Assembly: GCA_903936705.1 (NCBI GenBank)
Contig: CAIZWN010000076.1
Span: forward strand, 1-64,000
Length of the DNA: 64,000 nt
Reading direction: 5' to 3'
Origin: an uncultured Myxococcales bacterium
GTDB taxonomy: Bacteria; Myxococcota_A; UBA9042; DTJE01
Every line of letters begins with the position of its first letter. Positions within the stretch are counted from its first letter, which is position 1. A model generated the notes under the pieces. It had not been told where the DNA came from. It made no database searches and was given only the letters and a program-made list of their open reading frames with translations. Positions 1-8,538 of the stretch are shown here, piece by piece. Position numbers and translations under genes: made by a program.

Positions 1-165
1 CGTAACGTCCGTTGGCGTAACGTCCGTTGGCGTAACGTCCGTTGGCGTAACGTCCGTTGGCGTAACGTCCGTTGGCGTAACGTCCGTTGGCGTAACGTCC
101 GTTGGCGTGACGTCCGTCGGCGTGACGTCCGTTGGCGTGACGTCCGTTGGCGTGACGTCCGTTAG
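1..165. repeat. 15-bp tandem repeat (11 copies visible)
   Basis: Units of cgtaacgtccgttgg start at position 1; the first seven are identical and the last four carry one or two substitutions (gtga for gtaa, gtcgg or gttag at the end). The 15-bp period keeps the reading frame and encodes the PTDVT pentapeptide on the minus strand. The array continues past the left edge. Sequence-perfect units point to recent slippage expansion. Confidence 0.95.
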
Positions 166-372
166 CGGGGTGTCAATCTGCGGCGTATCCGTCGGTGGTA
201 CGAGGTCCGATCCTTGGTCCTGAGGTACTTGAACATCATCAGTGATACCGGGATCGGTCGTGATACCGGGATCGGTGCCGTTGTCGGCGCCGTTGTCGCT
301 CCCACCCCCACAACCATTTGCCGAAAGGACCAGGATGACGCATGTGACCGCGATTCGATGGCACGTCCTCAC
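1..372 (-). CDS. Lipoprotein with PTDVT pentapeptide repeats, 5' part only
   Basis: The gene runs off the left edge, so only the N-terminal ~124 residues are visible. The GTG start at 372 is chosen because GGAGG lies 5 nt upstream; a second in-frame GTG at 384 lacks a good site. The first ~20 residues are a short basic stretch and a hydrophobic core ending in ANGC, a plausible type II signal peptide although N at -2 is unusual in a lipobox. A Gly/Asn/Asp/Pro-rich linker follows, then at least eleven P-T-D-V-T units. Such Asp/Pro/Thr linkers normally tether outer-membrane or surface lipoproteins; the functional domain would lie beyond the window. Function unknown. Confidence 0.7.
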   Translation of the reverse strand, partial: MRTCHRIAVTCVILVLSANGCGGGSDNGADNGTDPGITTDPGITDDVQVPQDQGSDLVPPTDTPQIDTPLTDVTPTDVTPTDVTPTDVTPTDVTPTDVTPTDVTPTDVTPTDVTPTDVTPTDVT

Positions 373-758
373 GTGCGCCTCCACGGAAAAAGATGCTTGA
401 ATGGTCCAACGGGGGCAAGCGAGTGTCAAGCAGGTATCCCTTTTGGTCACGCCCCTTGTTGAGAGGCTGGTCGGAGCCACGCCCGCCTGGGGGTGGCTTA
501 CCGGGTTTTGCACGTACCTTCTTGAAAATACATTCGTTCTATTGCGACAGGAGCCTCCCGTCGGGTAACTGTGCTGCCGACAACGGGTTTGACTTCAGGA
601 ATCTGATCCTCAGGGTGTCGCGAAGGATTGTCGAGGCTGGATTGGCTGTTCTTATCGGTTTGGGGCCGTTTGCAAGTTTGATCCGACTGACCTGACCCCC
701 AAAAACACGATCAAACGACGAGAGAGTCCTCGGGTAGGATCAAGCCAGGACGACTCTG
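373..758. other. Gap between the lipoprotein gene and IS3 orfA
   Basis: No convincing gene was found here. The right part, from about 686, probably belongs to the IS3 element: tgacctgacccccaaaaa is a plausible left terminal inverted repeat, but the matching right end has been lost so it cannot be verified. The remainder is the upstream region of the divergent lipoprotein gene. Confidence 0.4.
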
Positions 759-1025
759 ATGAAGGGGAAGCGATTCACGACGGACCAGATCGTAGCGATT
801 CTGGATGAAGCGAAGGCCGGGATGCCGGTCAAGGAGCTTCTGAGGAAGCACGGGATCGCGGAGCAGACGTTCTACCGCTGGAAGGCCAAGTACGGCGGGA
901 TGGCCGTGGGCGATGCCAAGCGGCTGAAGGAACTCGAGACCGAAAATGCGCGCCTCAAGACCATGCTCGCTGACGCGATCCTGGATGCCAAGGTGCTGAA
1001 GGACCTGCTTTCCCGAAAATGGTGA
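759..1025 (+). CDS. IS3-family transposase OrfA
   Basis: An 88-residue protein with a helix-turn-helix region (about residues 5-45, including the QTFYRWKAKYGG segment) and a C-terminal heptad-like helix rich in Leu/Lys/Glu, the usual OrfA layout for DNA binding and dimerisation. It overlaps the next ORF by 7 nt in the -1 frame (the gaaaatgg region near 1015-1021). This is the classic IS3 arrangement, in which a frameshift makes the OrfAB transposase. Confidence 0.9.
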   Translation: MKGKRFTTDQIVAILDEAKAGMPVKELLRKHGIAEQTFYRWKAKYGGMAVGDAKRLKELETENARLKTMLADAILDAKVLKDLLSRKW

Positions 1026-1720
1026 CGCCCGCGGCGAAGCGGGAGGCAGTCGAGGTCGCGGTCAGCGAGCACTCGACAAGCCGCCGTCGCGCTTGCGGGC
1101 TGGTCCATATGCACATGAGCGTCCTGTACTACCTGGCGAAGCCTCGGGATGACGGGCCGTTGCGCGAGGCGTTGAAGGACGTGGCCACGAAGCGGCCACG
1201 GTTCGGGTACCGGAGGCTGCACGTGATGCTGGGGCGGGAAGGGTTCGAGGACAATAATAAAAGGGTGTTCCGGGTGTACCAGGAAGAGAAGCTTCAGGTC
1301 CGTCGTAAGAAGCGCAAGTGCACAGCCAAGTATCGCGGGGATCCTCGAACTGAGCCGTCCCACAGGAACGAGCGGTGGTCGATGGGCTTCGTCCACGATC
1401 GGACCGCCGACGGACGTGGGTTGAAACTCCTCAACGTCGTGGACGACTACACGCGGGAGTGTCTGGCCATCGAGGTGGACACGTCCATCGGCGGCCAGCG
1501 CGTGGCGCAAGTGCTGGACCGGGTCGTGGCCGCACGAGGCCGTCCAGAAGCGTTGCTGAGCGACAACGGGCCGGAGTTCACGGGACGGGCCATGGACGCA
1601 TGGGCCCACGAGCGCGGCATCAAGCATCAGTTTATCGACCCAGGTAAGCCGATGCAGAATGCGTACGTCGAGAGCTTCAACGGCAAGCTTCGCGACGAGT
1701 GCCTAAACGAGAACTGGTTC
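1019..1720 (+). pseudogene. IS3-family transposase OrfB, 3'-truncated
   Basis: This is the DDE integrase-core protein of the IS3 element. The HTH_21-like region (KRPRFGYRRLHVML) is followed by the catalytic core: first Asp in VNVVDDYTR-type context, second Asp in LLSDNGPEF, Glu in YVESFNGK. Family similarity stops after RDECLNENWF at about position 1720. The frame then runs to a stop at 1849 through unrelated Arg/Pro-rich sequence that is antisense to an ISKra4 remnant. The usual ~40 C-terminal residues and the right end of the element are missing, so it should be inactive in cis. Confidence 0.85.
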
Positions 1721-1967
1721 CGGCGTGGTCCGACTCGTCGGCATTCAGCCGGCATTCGACGGCACGGGCCGCGACCGAAAGAGCGCTGCGACGTGCCGCA
1801 GTCTCGATCGCCTCGAAGTCCAGCCGATCGACACTGTCGGGTCCTATGAGCGCTTCGATCTCGGAGATGACCTCCGCGTCGAGGAACGTTTTGAGCCCCC
1901 TTTTTTGGCCACCTCCTCGGAGGCCGCCTCGGGCGGGTCCACAATCGCCTCTGCCCATTGCTCGCAC
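1720..1967 (-). pseudogene. ISKra4-like transposase, N-terminal fragment
   Basis: The translated segment contains FLDAEVISEIEALIG and, shortly after, LDFEAIETAARRSALS and RLNADESDH. These resemble the N-terminal region of ISKra4-family transposases, which continue into a Cys-rich zinc-binding region. Here the frame leaves the family right after SDHAG, at about 1720, exactly where the oppositely oriented IS3 orfB also breaks. The upstream end overlaps the DUF6788-like ORF in another frame. This is a truncated remnant; the true start is uncertain. Confidence 0.6.
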
Positions 1968-2260
1968 GCGGACCAGAAGGCATCGACCGTCTTACGAAAC
2001 TGCCGGCCCGCTTCCACCTGAAGACGCACGTCATCCGCCTGACCCGCCGGCACGTGGCGCGATTGAGTCTTTCCCTTCACGACCCGCACCACCCGGTAAT
2101 ACGGGCCGTGACGGGCACCGACGTCATCCTCGCAGGAACAGCCCGGCCTGTTACACCGCAGGTACTGCTCCGAAAATGTACCTCGGCGCATCGGCCTTGG
2201 CTCCGAAAGCTCCTTGACGAGGGCTAAGACCGCTGGCGGGGCTACTTTGCAATCAGGCAT
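1844..2260 (-). CDS. DUF6788-like protein, IS-associated accessory ORF
   Basis: A 138-residue protein with the signature RGTFSEQYLRCNRPGCSC followed by a G-H-G-P-Y-Y-like segment, typical of small proteins often found beside transposases and annotated as DUF6788. It starts at ATG 2260 with AGGAG 6 nt upstream. Its 3' half overlaps the start of the ISKra4-like fragment in a different frame, suggesting that both belonged to one element. The Lys/Arg/Ser-rich tail may be natural or a frameshift artefact. Biochemical role unknown. Confidence 0.6.
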   Translation of the reverse strand: MPDCKVAPPAVLALVKELSEPRPMRRGTFSEQYLRCNRPGCSCEDDVGARHGPYYRVVRVVKGKTQSRHVPAGQADDVRLQVEAGRQFRKTVDAFWSACEQWAEAIVDPPEAASEEVAKKGGSKRSSTRRSSPRSKRS

Positions 2261-2280
2261 GCAAATCTCCTAATTTGCAT
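2259..2280. promoter_or_regulatory. Inverted repeat spanning RBS and start codon
   Basis: ATGCAAAT (2259-2266) and ATTTGCAT (2273-2280) form a perfect 8-bp inverted repeat around a 6-nt spacer that contains the Shine-Dalgarno of the minus-strand DUF6788-like ORF. In RNA it could pair and hide the ribosome site; as DNA it could be an operator. Confidence 0.45.
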
Positions 2281-2391
2281 TAGTCGAATGCAAAGTATGA
2301 CGCACTGCAAACGCGCCGCCACGCCTTCCGCAAAATCCTGTCGTGCACCCCGAGTGCGGTGCCATGTTGACGCCTCGTATCAGATCATGAG

Positions 2392-4074
2392 ATGCTGGGA
2401 GCAATGCTAAAAACTCTACTTCAGCGGGACGGAAACCTGATTGCCGAGGGTGCTGGCATTGGCACCACAGGTGCTTTTCTGCTGGTTGCCGCCCATTTCC
2501 TGTCGCTCCACTTGGCTCCGGAGTTGACGCCATTCCCAGAACGCATACTCTTGGAATCGTTCGGACTCTCCATACGTTCACTGCTGGAAGCTACGATATT
2601 GGTGTCCCAGAATGGCGGCATCTATCTTCTTACCGTCCCCTTGCTGTTGCTGGCCTGGCGACCGACGCGGCAGGTCGCAATCGTGCTGATTGGCATCGTC
2701 CTGGAACTTTGTGTTGCCTGGGGCACGGCGCTGATAATCCTGCTCGCCTACAACTTTGACCCTCTGGCTGGCCTGCTGTGTGTCCCTCTGGCCGTCCCTC
2801 TTGCCCTAATACTTGGTAGATGGCGCAGGCTTTCCCCGGGGGCGATGGTTGTCATCGTGGCAGCCCACGTGGTCCTATTCGTCAGTGTTGCCAGCCCTGT
2901 CGGGAGTGATCTCTCAGGATTCTGGCGTTGCTGGTGGATTCTTCCGTTGGCCGTGATCGTCGCGAGCCTGACCATCCGGTTCGGAACCGCTTCGCTTGCG
3001 GCCCCACGAAGCCGGTTCGTTGATATGTGGGGATTGAGTGGGCTCTTGCTTGGTACGGTGTTGCTCCTGGCTATTTCGATTACATCGATTGGCTTTAGCG
3101 AACCGTCATTGAACCTGTATTTGGAGAGCCCCGCCACCGACGTTCTAGTAATCGGTACCCCCCCCCAACTTCTTTGGACGGATAATCGGGCTATCCGAGT
3201 GCTGCCGGAGGCCTACGGTCATTCGCGGGAGCCATATTTACTGGACAGCGAAGCACAGAATCCCTGGCAGATTTGGCCGTCGGCATTCGGAGGCTTCTTC
3301 GTGCAGACTTGCGGCACCGTCAAGCGGTGGAGAAGTCCTCCCGCCGGTGGCCGGATTTCGGACCAGCCGGAGGTCCAGTTCCAGTTTCCGTCTACGTCTG
3401 CGTTCGGCAAGGAGAACGAACAGGCGGCAGCGGTGGTGGAAGATCCGTTTTCACGCAGGCTGCTAGCTGTCAGCGAGTGGTCCTCCAACTACACCATAAC
3501 AGAGATTGATACCGGGAGGATCCTGCTGTCAGCCCGTCTGACGGGCACCAACTATCCGTATGTTTCAGCGACCTTCGACCCAGTGACGAAGGTAGTCTAC
3601 GTCACCGCCTTCCTGGACGACGGAGGGTTGTATGTACTCGATCTCGCCTCTCTAGAGGTCAAACGGACGGTACCGGGACTCTATCTCCACAGGACCGTGC
3701 TTGACCACGAACGGGACGTCCTTTGGGGTGCGCGACCTATGACGGGAGAGGTCGTTGGAGTCGATCTTCAGAGCTTCGAGGTTCGTTATCGAGTGCGTTT
3801 GGGATGGGGTATACGTGACCTCGAGCTTGACCCAGAAAGCGGTGACATCTATACGTGTTCGTTCCTAAACGGCGAAGTGTTCCGGATCGATCCGGCGACC
3901 AGGACTAGTTCGGTTATTGGTCGATGTGGCTCATACTGCAGATACCTTTTCCTCGACTCCCCCAATCGCACTCTCTGGGTGGCGTCTCAAGCGGGGATCT
4001 GTCTCGTGCCGCTGCCCGCCCTGAATCCTGAGGGCACCGTCGCTCCCGGGCCTGCGAAGCCGCCTGTAAGATGA
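2392..4074 (+). CDS. Membrane protein with C-terminal beta-propeller-like repeats
   Basis: A 560-residue protein in two halves. Residues ~20-235 hold about seven hydrophobic segments, so this half is an integral membrane domain. Residues ~250-550 are soluble and contain repeated blade-like units of the form 'DP.TK.VYV...L.VLDLAS', as in YVTN/NHL-type beta-propellers. The ~70 C-terminal residues (starting GWGIRDLELDPESG) closely resemble those of the protein at 23776-25335, so the two are paralogues. ATG 2392 is used; ATG 2404 is possible. It is transcribed towards the first SPASM radical SAM gene. Role unknown; a membrane-tethered sensor or scaffold is an inference only. Confidence 0.75.
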   Translation: MLGAMLKTLLQRDGNLIAEGAGIGTTGAFLLVAAHFLSLHLAPELTPFPERILLESFGLSIRSLLEATILVSQNGGIYLLTVPLLLLAWRPTRQVAIVLIGIVLELCVAWGTALIILLAYNFDPLAGLLCVPLAVPLALILGRWRRLSPGAMVVIVAAHVVLFVSVASPVGSDLSGFWRCWWILPLAVIVASLTIRFGTASLAAPRSRFVDMWGLSGLLLGTVLLLAISITSIGFSEPSLNLYLESPATDVLVIGTPPQLLWTDNRAIRVLPEAYGHSREPYLLDSEAQNPWQIWPSAFGGFFVQTCGTVKRWRSPPAGGRISDQPEVQFQFPSTSAFGKENEQAAAVVEDPFSRRLLAVSEWSSNYTITEIDTGRILLSARLTGTNYPYVSATFDPVTKVVYVTAFLDDGGLYVLDLASLEVKRTVPGLYLHRTVLDHERDVLWGARPMTGEVVGVDLQSFEVRYRVRLGWGIRDLELDPESGDIYTCSFLNGEVFRIDPATRTSSVIGRCGSYCRYLFLDSPNRTLWVASQAGICLVPLPALNPEGTVAPGPAKPPVR

Positions 4075-4181
4075 GAGGCCGGCTGCCGAGGTTCGTCGAA
4101 AGCGTGCGCGGATAGGGCAAACGGCAGGCGCAGGAAACCGCTTCTTCATCCTGGGCTCCCCTCGAATGGTGTGACACTAAC

Positions 4182-4226
4182 ACGCCACTCGCTTTCCGGG
4201 CTGTCCAGAATCCGGGGACCAGATCA
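4182..4226. repeat. 45-bp inverted dispersed repeat, copy 1
   Basis: This segment of the 4075-4304 intergenic region is the reverse complement of 17573-17617 with a single mismatch (44 of 45 positions). Neither copy lies in a recognisable gene. Confidence 0.9.
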
Positions 4227-4304
4227 AACTCGCGCACCACCTTGACGGACTTGACCTTAATATGGCAGAGGCATTCGGGCGCTTTTCCTTTTGCTGGAGT
4301 TCAG

Positions 4305-5360
4305 ATGGCCCCCTCTATTATCGATCGCTTTCGACTGATGAGGACCTATCTGAAGGGCGATGCACATCGGGTTCCAGGCCCCTTCTGGATCGCGCTTGAA
4401 ACCACAGCCCTCTGCAACCTTCGTTGCCCGATGTGCCCTCGAACCAACGCCGGTCTACTCCAAGGCAATCTGCCAGGGGAACTGCTCTACCCGGCACTGG
4501 ACGAAGCTGCGCGCCTCGGGTGCGAGAACGTCTCCCTCTATGGCCTTGGAGAGCCTTTCCTGGATGGCCGTATTTTCGACATTCTGGAGCGTTGCCGAAA
4601 TCTCGGACTCACTACCACCCTTTCGTCGAACGGCACGTTGCTCGACGCAGAACGCCGTTCCCGCCTTCTCGAAGTCGGATGCGACCATTTCATCGTCGGC
4701 ATCGACGGCACCACGCAGGCGACGTATGAATACTACCGTGCGGGCGGGCACTTCGAGCAGGTCGTCGAGAACGTTCGCGCACTTGCAGCGGAGAAGGTCG
4801 CAAGGAACGGCCGCATGACCCTCGTCGTGCAAATGATTAGGATGCGCCGGAATCGCTCCGAACAAGACGAATTCATCCGCATATGGAGCAACGTCCGTGG
4901 GATCGACAGTGTCCGGTTGAAGGAGGAAGACATCGGCCTGCGGGAACACGCGATGAAACTCGACGGCCTGATGAAGAGGACGAATCCGTGCCATCTGTTG
5001 TGGATTGGCCCTTTATGCGTCCGTCACACGGGCGACGTGTTTCCTTGCTCCCGCATGCTGATGGCGAATTCGAATCGACTTGGCAATCTCCGGGAAGCCA
5101 AGCTCGACGAACTATGGAATTCGCAGGAAATGCGGCGTATCCGGCGCCTTCACGCAGAAGGGTTGTACGCCGAGGACCCCGTGTGTAAAGATTGCAAGCT
5201 CCTCCGGATAAGGCTGCCGTTCGTCCTGGGTGCGATGGCCGTGCCGACCCGGATTGTTCAGCGGTGGGTCCCAGTAGTCGAGCGCATGACCCTCCCCATC
5301 CCCTGGCTCCTCAGCGAAAGATGGAGCGCTACGAACGAGGGACCTCATCATCCACCCTGA
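4305..5360 (+). CDS. Radical SAM/SPASM-domain protein
   Basis: A 351-residue radical SAM enzyme. The 4Fe-4S/SAM motif CNLRCPMC sits near residue 40, followed by a (GG)LGEP-type segment (YGLGEPFLDG). A C-terminal SPASM-like Cys cluster (CHLL...LCVRHTGDVFPC and DPVCKDCKLL) would bind auxiliary Fe-S. ATG 4305 is chosen because GGAG lies 5 nt upstream; an in-frame TTG 63 nt earlier lacks support. Known SPASM enzymes modify peptides, sugars or cofactors; the substrate here is unknown. It converges on the B12 radical SAM array with a 140-bp gap. Confidence 0.88.
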   Translation: MAPSIIDRFRLMRTYLKGDAHRVPGPFWIALETTALCNLRCPMCPRTNAGLLQGNLPGELLYPALDEAARLGCENVSLYGLGEPFLDGRIFDILERCRNLGLTTTLSSNGTLLDAERRSRLLEVGCDHFIVGIDGTTQATYEYYRAGGHFEQVVENVRALAAEKVARNGRMTLVVQMIRMRRNRSEQDEFIRIWSNVRGIDSVRLKEEDIGLREHAMKLDGLMKRTNPCHLLWIGPLCVRHTGDVFPCSRMLMANSNRLGNLREAKLDELWNSQEMRRIRRLHAEGLYAEDPVCKDCKLLRIRLPFVLGAMAVPTRIVQRWVPVVERMTLPIPWLLSERWSATNEGPHHPP

Positions 5361-5500
5361 CGGACCTAGTGCTTGTTTTAGGCTCGCTTCACCGGATACA
5401 GTCGTCAAGAATCTGGCTCCTAATATGATCGGCGCTGGAGGCAGCCGGGACGATATCGTTATACCAGGTAACCGCCAACCAAGACCTTCCTGAAACCAGG

Positions 5501-6913
5501 TTAAACCCTGTTCAGCGGTGATACGGCGCGTCGTGCCGCCAAGCCGAGGAGAACCCCGGCGGCCCTCGATGCGTATGCCAACCATTCAGGGTTGTTCCTG
5601 AGGATGAACCAAGCTGCCCGGAGCGCCCCCCCACGCAGCCCGTAGAATTCCAGGAATGCATCACGACAAAGCCTCGACAGGTCGGCCGTTGTCAGGGCAC
5701 AACGAACCTCCATCGGCATCGTATCGACCAGGTCGCTCCCTGGCAGGTAATCCAGGGGATGGAAGTCCACGAGGGTCGGACGAACAGCCACTGCGAACTC
5801 GATGTTGCCACGGATAGTGTCCCGGTCGTCTCCGGGAAGCCCGAAGATATAGGTCAGAACCGTCGCCAACCCCATGTCGTTCGCCATGGGAATCGCTTCC
5901 CGCAGGGCCGCCGGTTCGTCGGCGGAACGCCCAATGGTTCGAAGGATGGTCGGGTCCGATGACTGGGCGCCGTAGTTTACCAGTTTGCAACCGGAGTCCT
6001 TGAGCATACGGAACGCCCGCTGGCGGTCGCTGCCGAAAGTCAGGGGGTGCAGCGTGATGCCCCACGAAAGGCGAAGATCCCGATGCCGAAGGCCCTCGCA
6101 AAAGGCGTCTAGCCAGTCCAAACGCATCGCGAAGACGTCGTCCAGGAAACGAATGTACCGAGCGCCTCGGGTCCGGACCAGGAACTCGACCTCGTCCAGG
6201 ACCCGGTCGACAGGACGTCCACGATATCGACTGCCCCAGTATTTCCAGGCCACACAATATGCGCAATGATACGGGCAGCCCCGGGACGCCATCACGACGT
6301 AGTAGGGACGTTTCATTGAGATTTCGAGCAGGTCCCCGGACAACTGGTCGAAGACGGACCAGTCTGGAATTGAAAGACGACCCGGGGAGACGATAGCGGC
6401 CGGCGGCGTCACAACTCGCTGATCAAATTCGTCGTGGAAGGCAATCCCCCTCACTTCGTCGAACCCGGTTCTCCCCTCGTAGGCCCGAACAAGGGAGACA
6501 ATCGTCTCGTCGGCCTCGCCGATCACCGCCACGTCGATACCGGCGTCAAAGACATCGTCCAATTGCAACGTCGCAGGTCCGCCCGCGACAAGGCGGCCCC
6601 GGTATAACTCCCGGTCCAGCCGGGAAACGACGCTTCCGACCCGGAGGATCGACGCGTGCGTCGCGCTGAATCCGATGAGGTCGTACCGGCACGCGTTGAG
6701 TTCATCTGCTAGGTTGCGTGCGCGTTCCTGGTCGAACAGGCAGTCGAGAAGATCCACCGAGTAGCCGCATGCCTTCAGGGCTGCCGCTAGGTAACGCAAT
6801 CCCAACCCAGGTCGCTTCTGAAAGGTCTCCGGCATGAATGCGTACGGGTGGCCTTCCGACGCTGGAAGATACACCAGGGCTATCCTTCGAATCGAAGGAT
6901 CATCCTTCTGCAC
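5501..6913 (-). CDS. B12-binding radical SAM protein (array member 5)
   Basis: A 470-residue protein with an N-terminal Rossmann-like cobalamin-binding domain (about 1-165; YLAAALKACGYSVDLLD and VAGGPATLQLDD segments; no DxHxxG motif) and a central radical SAM barrel with CPYHCAYC near residue 215. The C-terminal tail has FLEFYGLRGG, a weaker form of the FYxRP motif of its neighbours. It is the last gene of a five-gene minus-strand array, 100 nt after the preceding one. The start is GTG 6913 with AAGGG nearby; an in-frame TAA lies just upstream. Class B radical methyltransferases and several lipid- or sugar-modifying enzymes share this build; the substrate is unknown. Confidence 0.88.
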   Translation of the reverse strand: MQKDDPSIRRIALVYLPASEGHPYAFMPETFQKRPGLGLRYLAAALKACGYSVDLLDCLFDQERARNLADELNACRYDLIGFSATHASILRVGSVVSRLDRELYRGRLVAGGPATLQLDDVFDAGIDVAVIGEADETIVSLVRAYEGRTGFDEVRGIAFHDEFDQRVVTPPAAIVSPGRLSIPDWSVFDQLSGDLLEISMKRPYYVVMASRGCPYHCAYCVAWKYWGSRYRGRPVDRVLDEVEFLVRTRGARYIRFLDDVFAMRLDWLDAFCEGLRHRDLRLSWGITLHPLTFGSDRQRAFRMLKDSGCKLVNYGAQSSDPTILRTIGRSADEPAALREAIPMANDMGLATVLTYIFGLPGDDRDTIRGNIEFAVAVRPTLVDFHPLDYLPGSDLVDTMPMEVRCALTTADLSRLCRDAFLEFYGLRGGALRAAWFILRNNPEWLAYASRAAGVLLGLAARRAVSPLNRV

Positions 6914-7013
6914 ATAGCCCTTGATACTTATGGCTTCCTCCTGGTTGGAAGAGGGCTGATTCGAGCGACATGCATCATTCCTCCCATTCGGTCAATCAGA
7001 CTTCCCGCCAGCA

Positions 7014-8474
7014 CTATGGAATAAAGTTGTTGAAGTTCTTGGTCCGGCCCAAAGGGTGACCGGCATGAAGAAACATCCGCATGCCGGCCAGCCAGGGAAC
7101 TCCGAAGAACCGCTTCTCCAACAACAGCATCAGGGATCGGAAGGGAACAACCGATGTGGCGAGGCCGCTGCACACCAAGCGACAAACCTGCGACTCCGCG
7201 AGTCCCAGGACGACTGACAGCTGGAAGACCCGAAAGAGGCGTTCGAGCCGCGTGGCATCCGGCGACCGAAAGCATGGTCTCATCTTGAACCTCCCCGACG
7301 CGACCTCCTGCTCGATGCCAGCCAGTTCCTCCCTTGTCAGATATCCCTCTTCCATGGCCCGCTGTGTCAATCGGGTACCGCGTAGCGGAATCGTGAAGTT
7401 GATTCGCGGAACCTGCACACCGAGTTCCTTGTTCAACCGTACGGTTGACAGGGCCTGGCAGAACGTTTCCCCAGGCATACCGATCATGTTGAAGGAGGCC
7501 AGCAGAATTTTAGCCTTCCGAACCCGCTCGCAACCCGCTCGAAGAACGTCGTCGCAGGCGGGCCTATCCAGGATTCGTTCCCGGAGCGTCTCGTCCCCGG
7601 ATTCGATCCCCACCGCGACACCGTGGCATCCCGCTTCCGACAGCAACGAGACCGTCTCCTCGGTCAGGCTCATCGGCGTCGCGTTGCATGTAAACGGCAC
7701 TCCGACGTCCCGGCGGTACCGTCCAGCAAACTGTCGCAACCATCCGGCATCATGTGTGAACAGGTCATCACCCATATGTACGTGTCGGGCCGGGTACCGG
7801 GCCAGAGAGGTCGCTATCTCCTCCACGAAACCTGGGGCGCTCTTGCGCCGCACGTACTGGCCCAGGGACCGGGTTCCACGACTCAGTTCGTTGTTGTAGC
7901 AGTAGCTGCATTTATTGGGACAACCGCGTCCAGACACGAAACGCCGCACACCCAGTTCAAGGAGATATGGGTAGGGCTCAAATAGAGACACGTCCGGCGC
8001 CGGGAGCGACTCGATATCCTGCAGGTAGGGAGGAAGCGGGTTCCGACACCACGCCCCGCCATCGACGCGCCAGTGCAGTCCCGGAACGTTTTCGAAATCT
8101 CCCTGTCCCGACGACAGCACGCTTGCTAGGGCCGGCAGTGCAACGTCGCACTCACCGGGAATGACTAAGCGGAACTCGGGCCTGGCAAGGACAGCCTCGA
8201 TATCGAGCGTTGGGTAGGTGCCTACCACGACGAGAGGAGCTTTGACGCAACCCGCGATTTTCGATGCAAGTGTCAGCCCCCAGTAATGTCCTCCGATATC
8301 GATGGCTATCACGATCAGCCCGGGATCGAAACGGCCGAGTGACCCGAACAGGTCCCGCTCGTCGTTCTCGATGAAGAGCCGGGGCAAATGTCCTTCCAGC
8401 TTCAGCACGCTGGACAAGACCAGGAGAGCGGCAGATTCGTTCATGCCGGAGTCCTGGATGAACGCGATACGCAC
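7014..8474 (-). CDS. B12-binding radical SAM protein (array member 4)
   Basis: A 486-residue cobalamin-binding radical SAM protein. The N-terminal domain (~1-150) includes LIVIAIDIGGHYWG and VVVGTYPTLD. The radical SAM motif CPNKCSYC lies near residue 190, and a later MIGMPGET segment matches the conserved GxPGET strand of this family. GTG 8474 is supported by GGGAGG 7 nt upstream. The C-terminal ~100 residues are more divergent than in the other array members and lack FYxRP. The gap to the upstream gene is 64 nt, so co-transcription is likely. Reaction and substrate unknown. Confidence 0.88.
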   Translation of the reverse strand: MRIAFIQDSGMNESAALLVLSSVLKLEGHLPRLFIENDERDLFGSLGRFDPGLIVIAIDIGGHYWGLTLASKIAGCVKAPLVVVGTYPTLDIEAVLARPEFRLVIPGECDVALPALASVLSSGQGDFENVPGLHWRVDGGAWCRNPLPPYLQDIESLPAPDVSLFEPYPYLLELGVRRFVSGRGCPNKCSYCYNNELSRGTRSLGQYVRRKSAPGFVEEIATSLARYPARHVHMGDDLFTHDAGWLRQFAGRYRRDVGVPFTCNATPMSLTEETVSLLSEAGCHGVAVGIESGDETLRERILDRPACDDVLRAGCERVRKAKILLASFNMIGMPGETFCQALSTVRLNKELGVQVPRINFTIPLRGTRLTQRAMEEGYLTREELAGIEQEVASGRFKMRPCFRSPDATRLERLFRVFQLSVVLGLAESQVCRLVCSGLATSVVPFRSLMLLLEKRFFGVPWLAGMRMFLHAGHPLGRTKNFNNFIP

Positions 8475-8538
8475 GTCAGAACCTCCCGAAATTCCGCCGA
8501 CAGGGTCATCGACGCTGCGGTAGGAAAGAAGACTTGCA

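Noticed and set aside
1-165. Possible CRISPR-like array
   Set aside because: Units are only 15 bp with no spacers and translate in frame to PTDVT, so it is a coding tandem repeat.
393-695. 100-residue plus-strand ORF left of the IS3 element
   Set aside because: No ribosome site or family features; it overlaps the lipoprotein upstream region and the probable IS3 end.
872-1627. 251-residue minus-strand ORF
   Set aside because: Antisense shadow of IS3 orfA/orfB with no plausible domain.
4242-4304. Longer TTG start for the SPASM gene
   Set aside because: No ribosome site; ATG 4305 has GGAG at 5 nt and starts closer to family norm.
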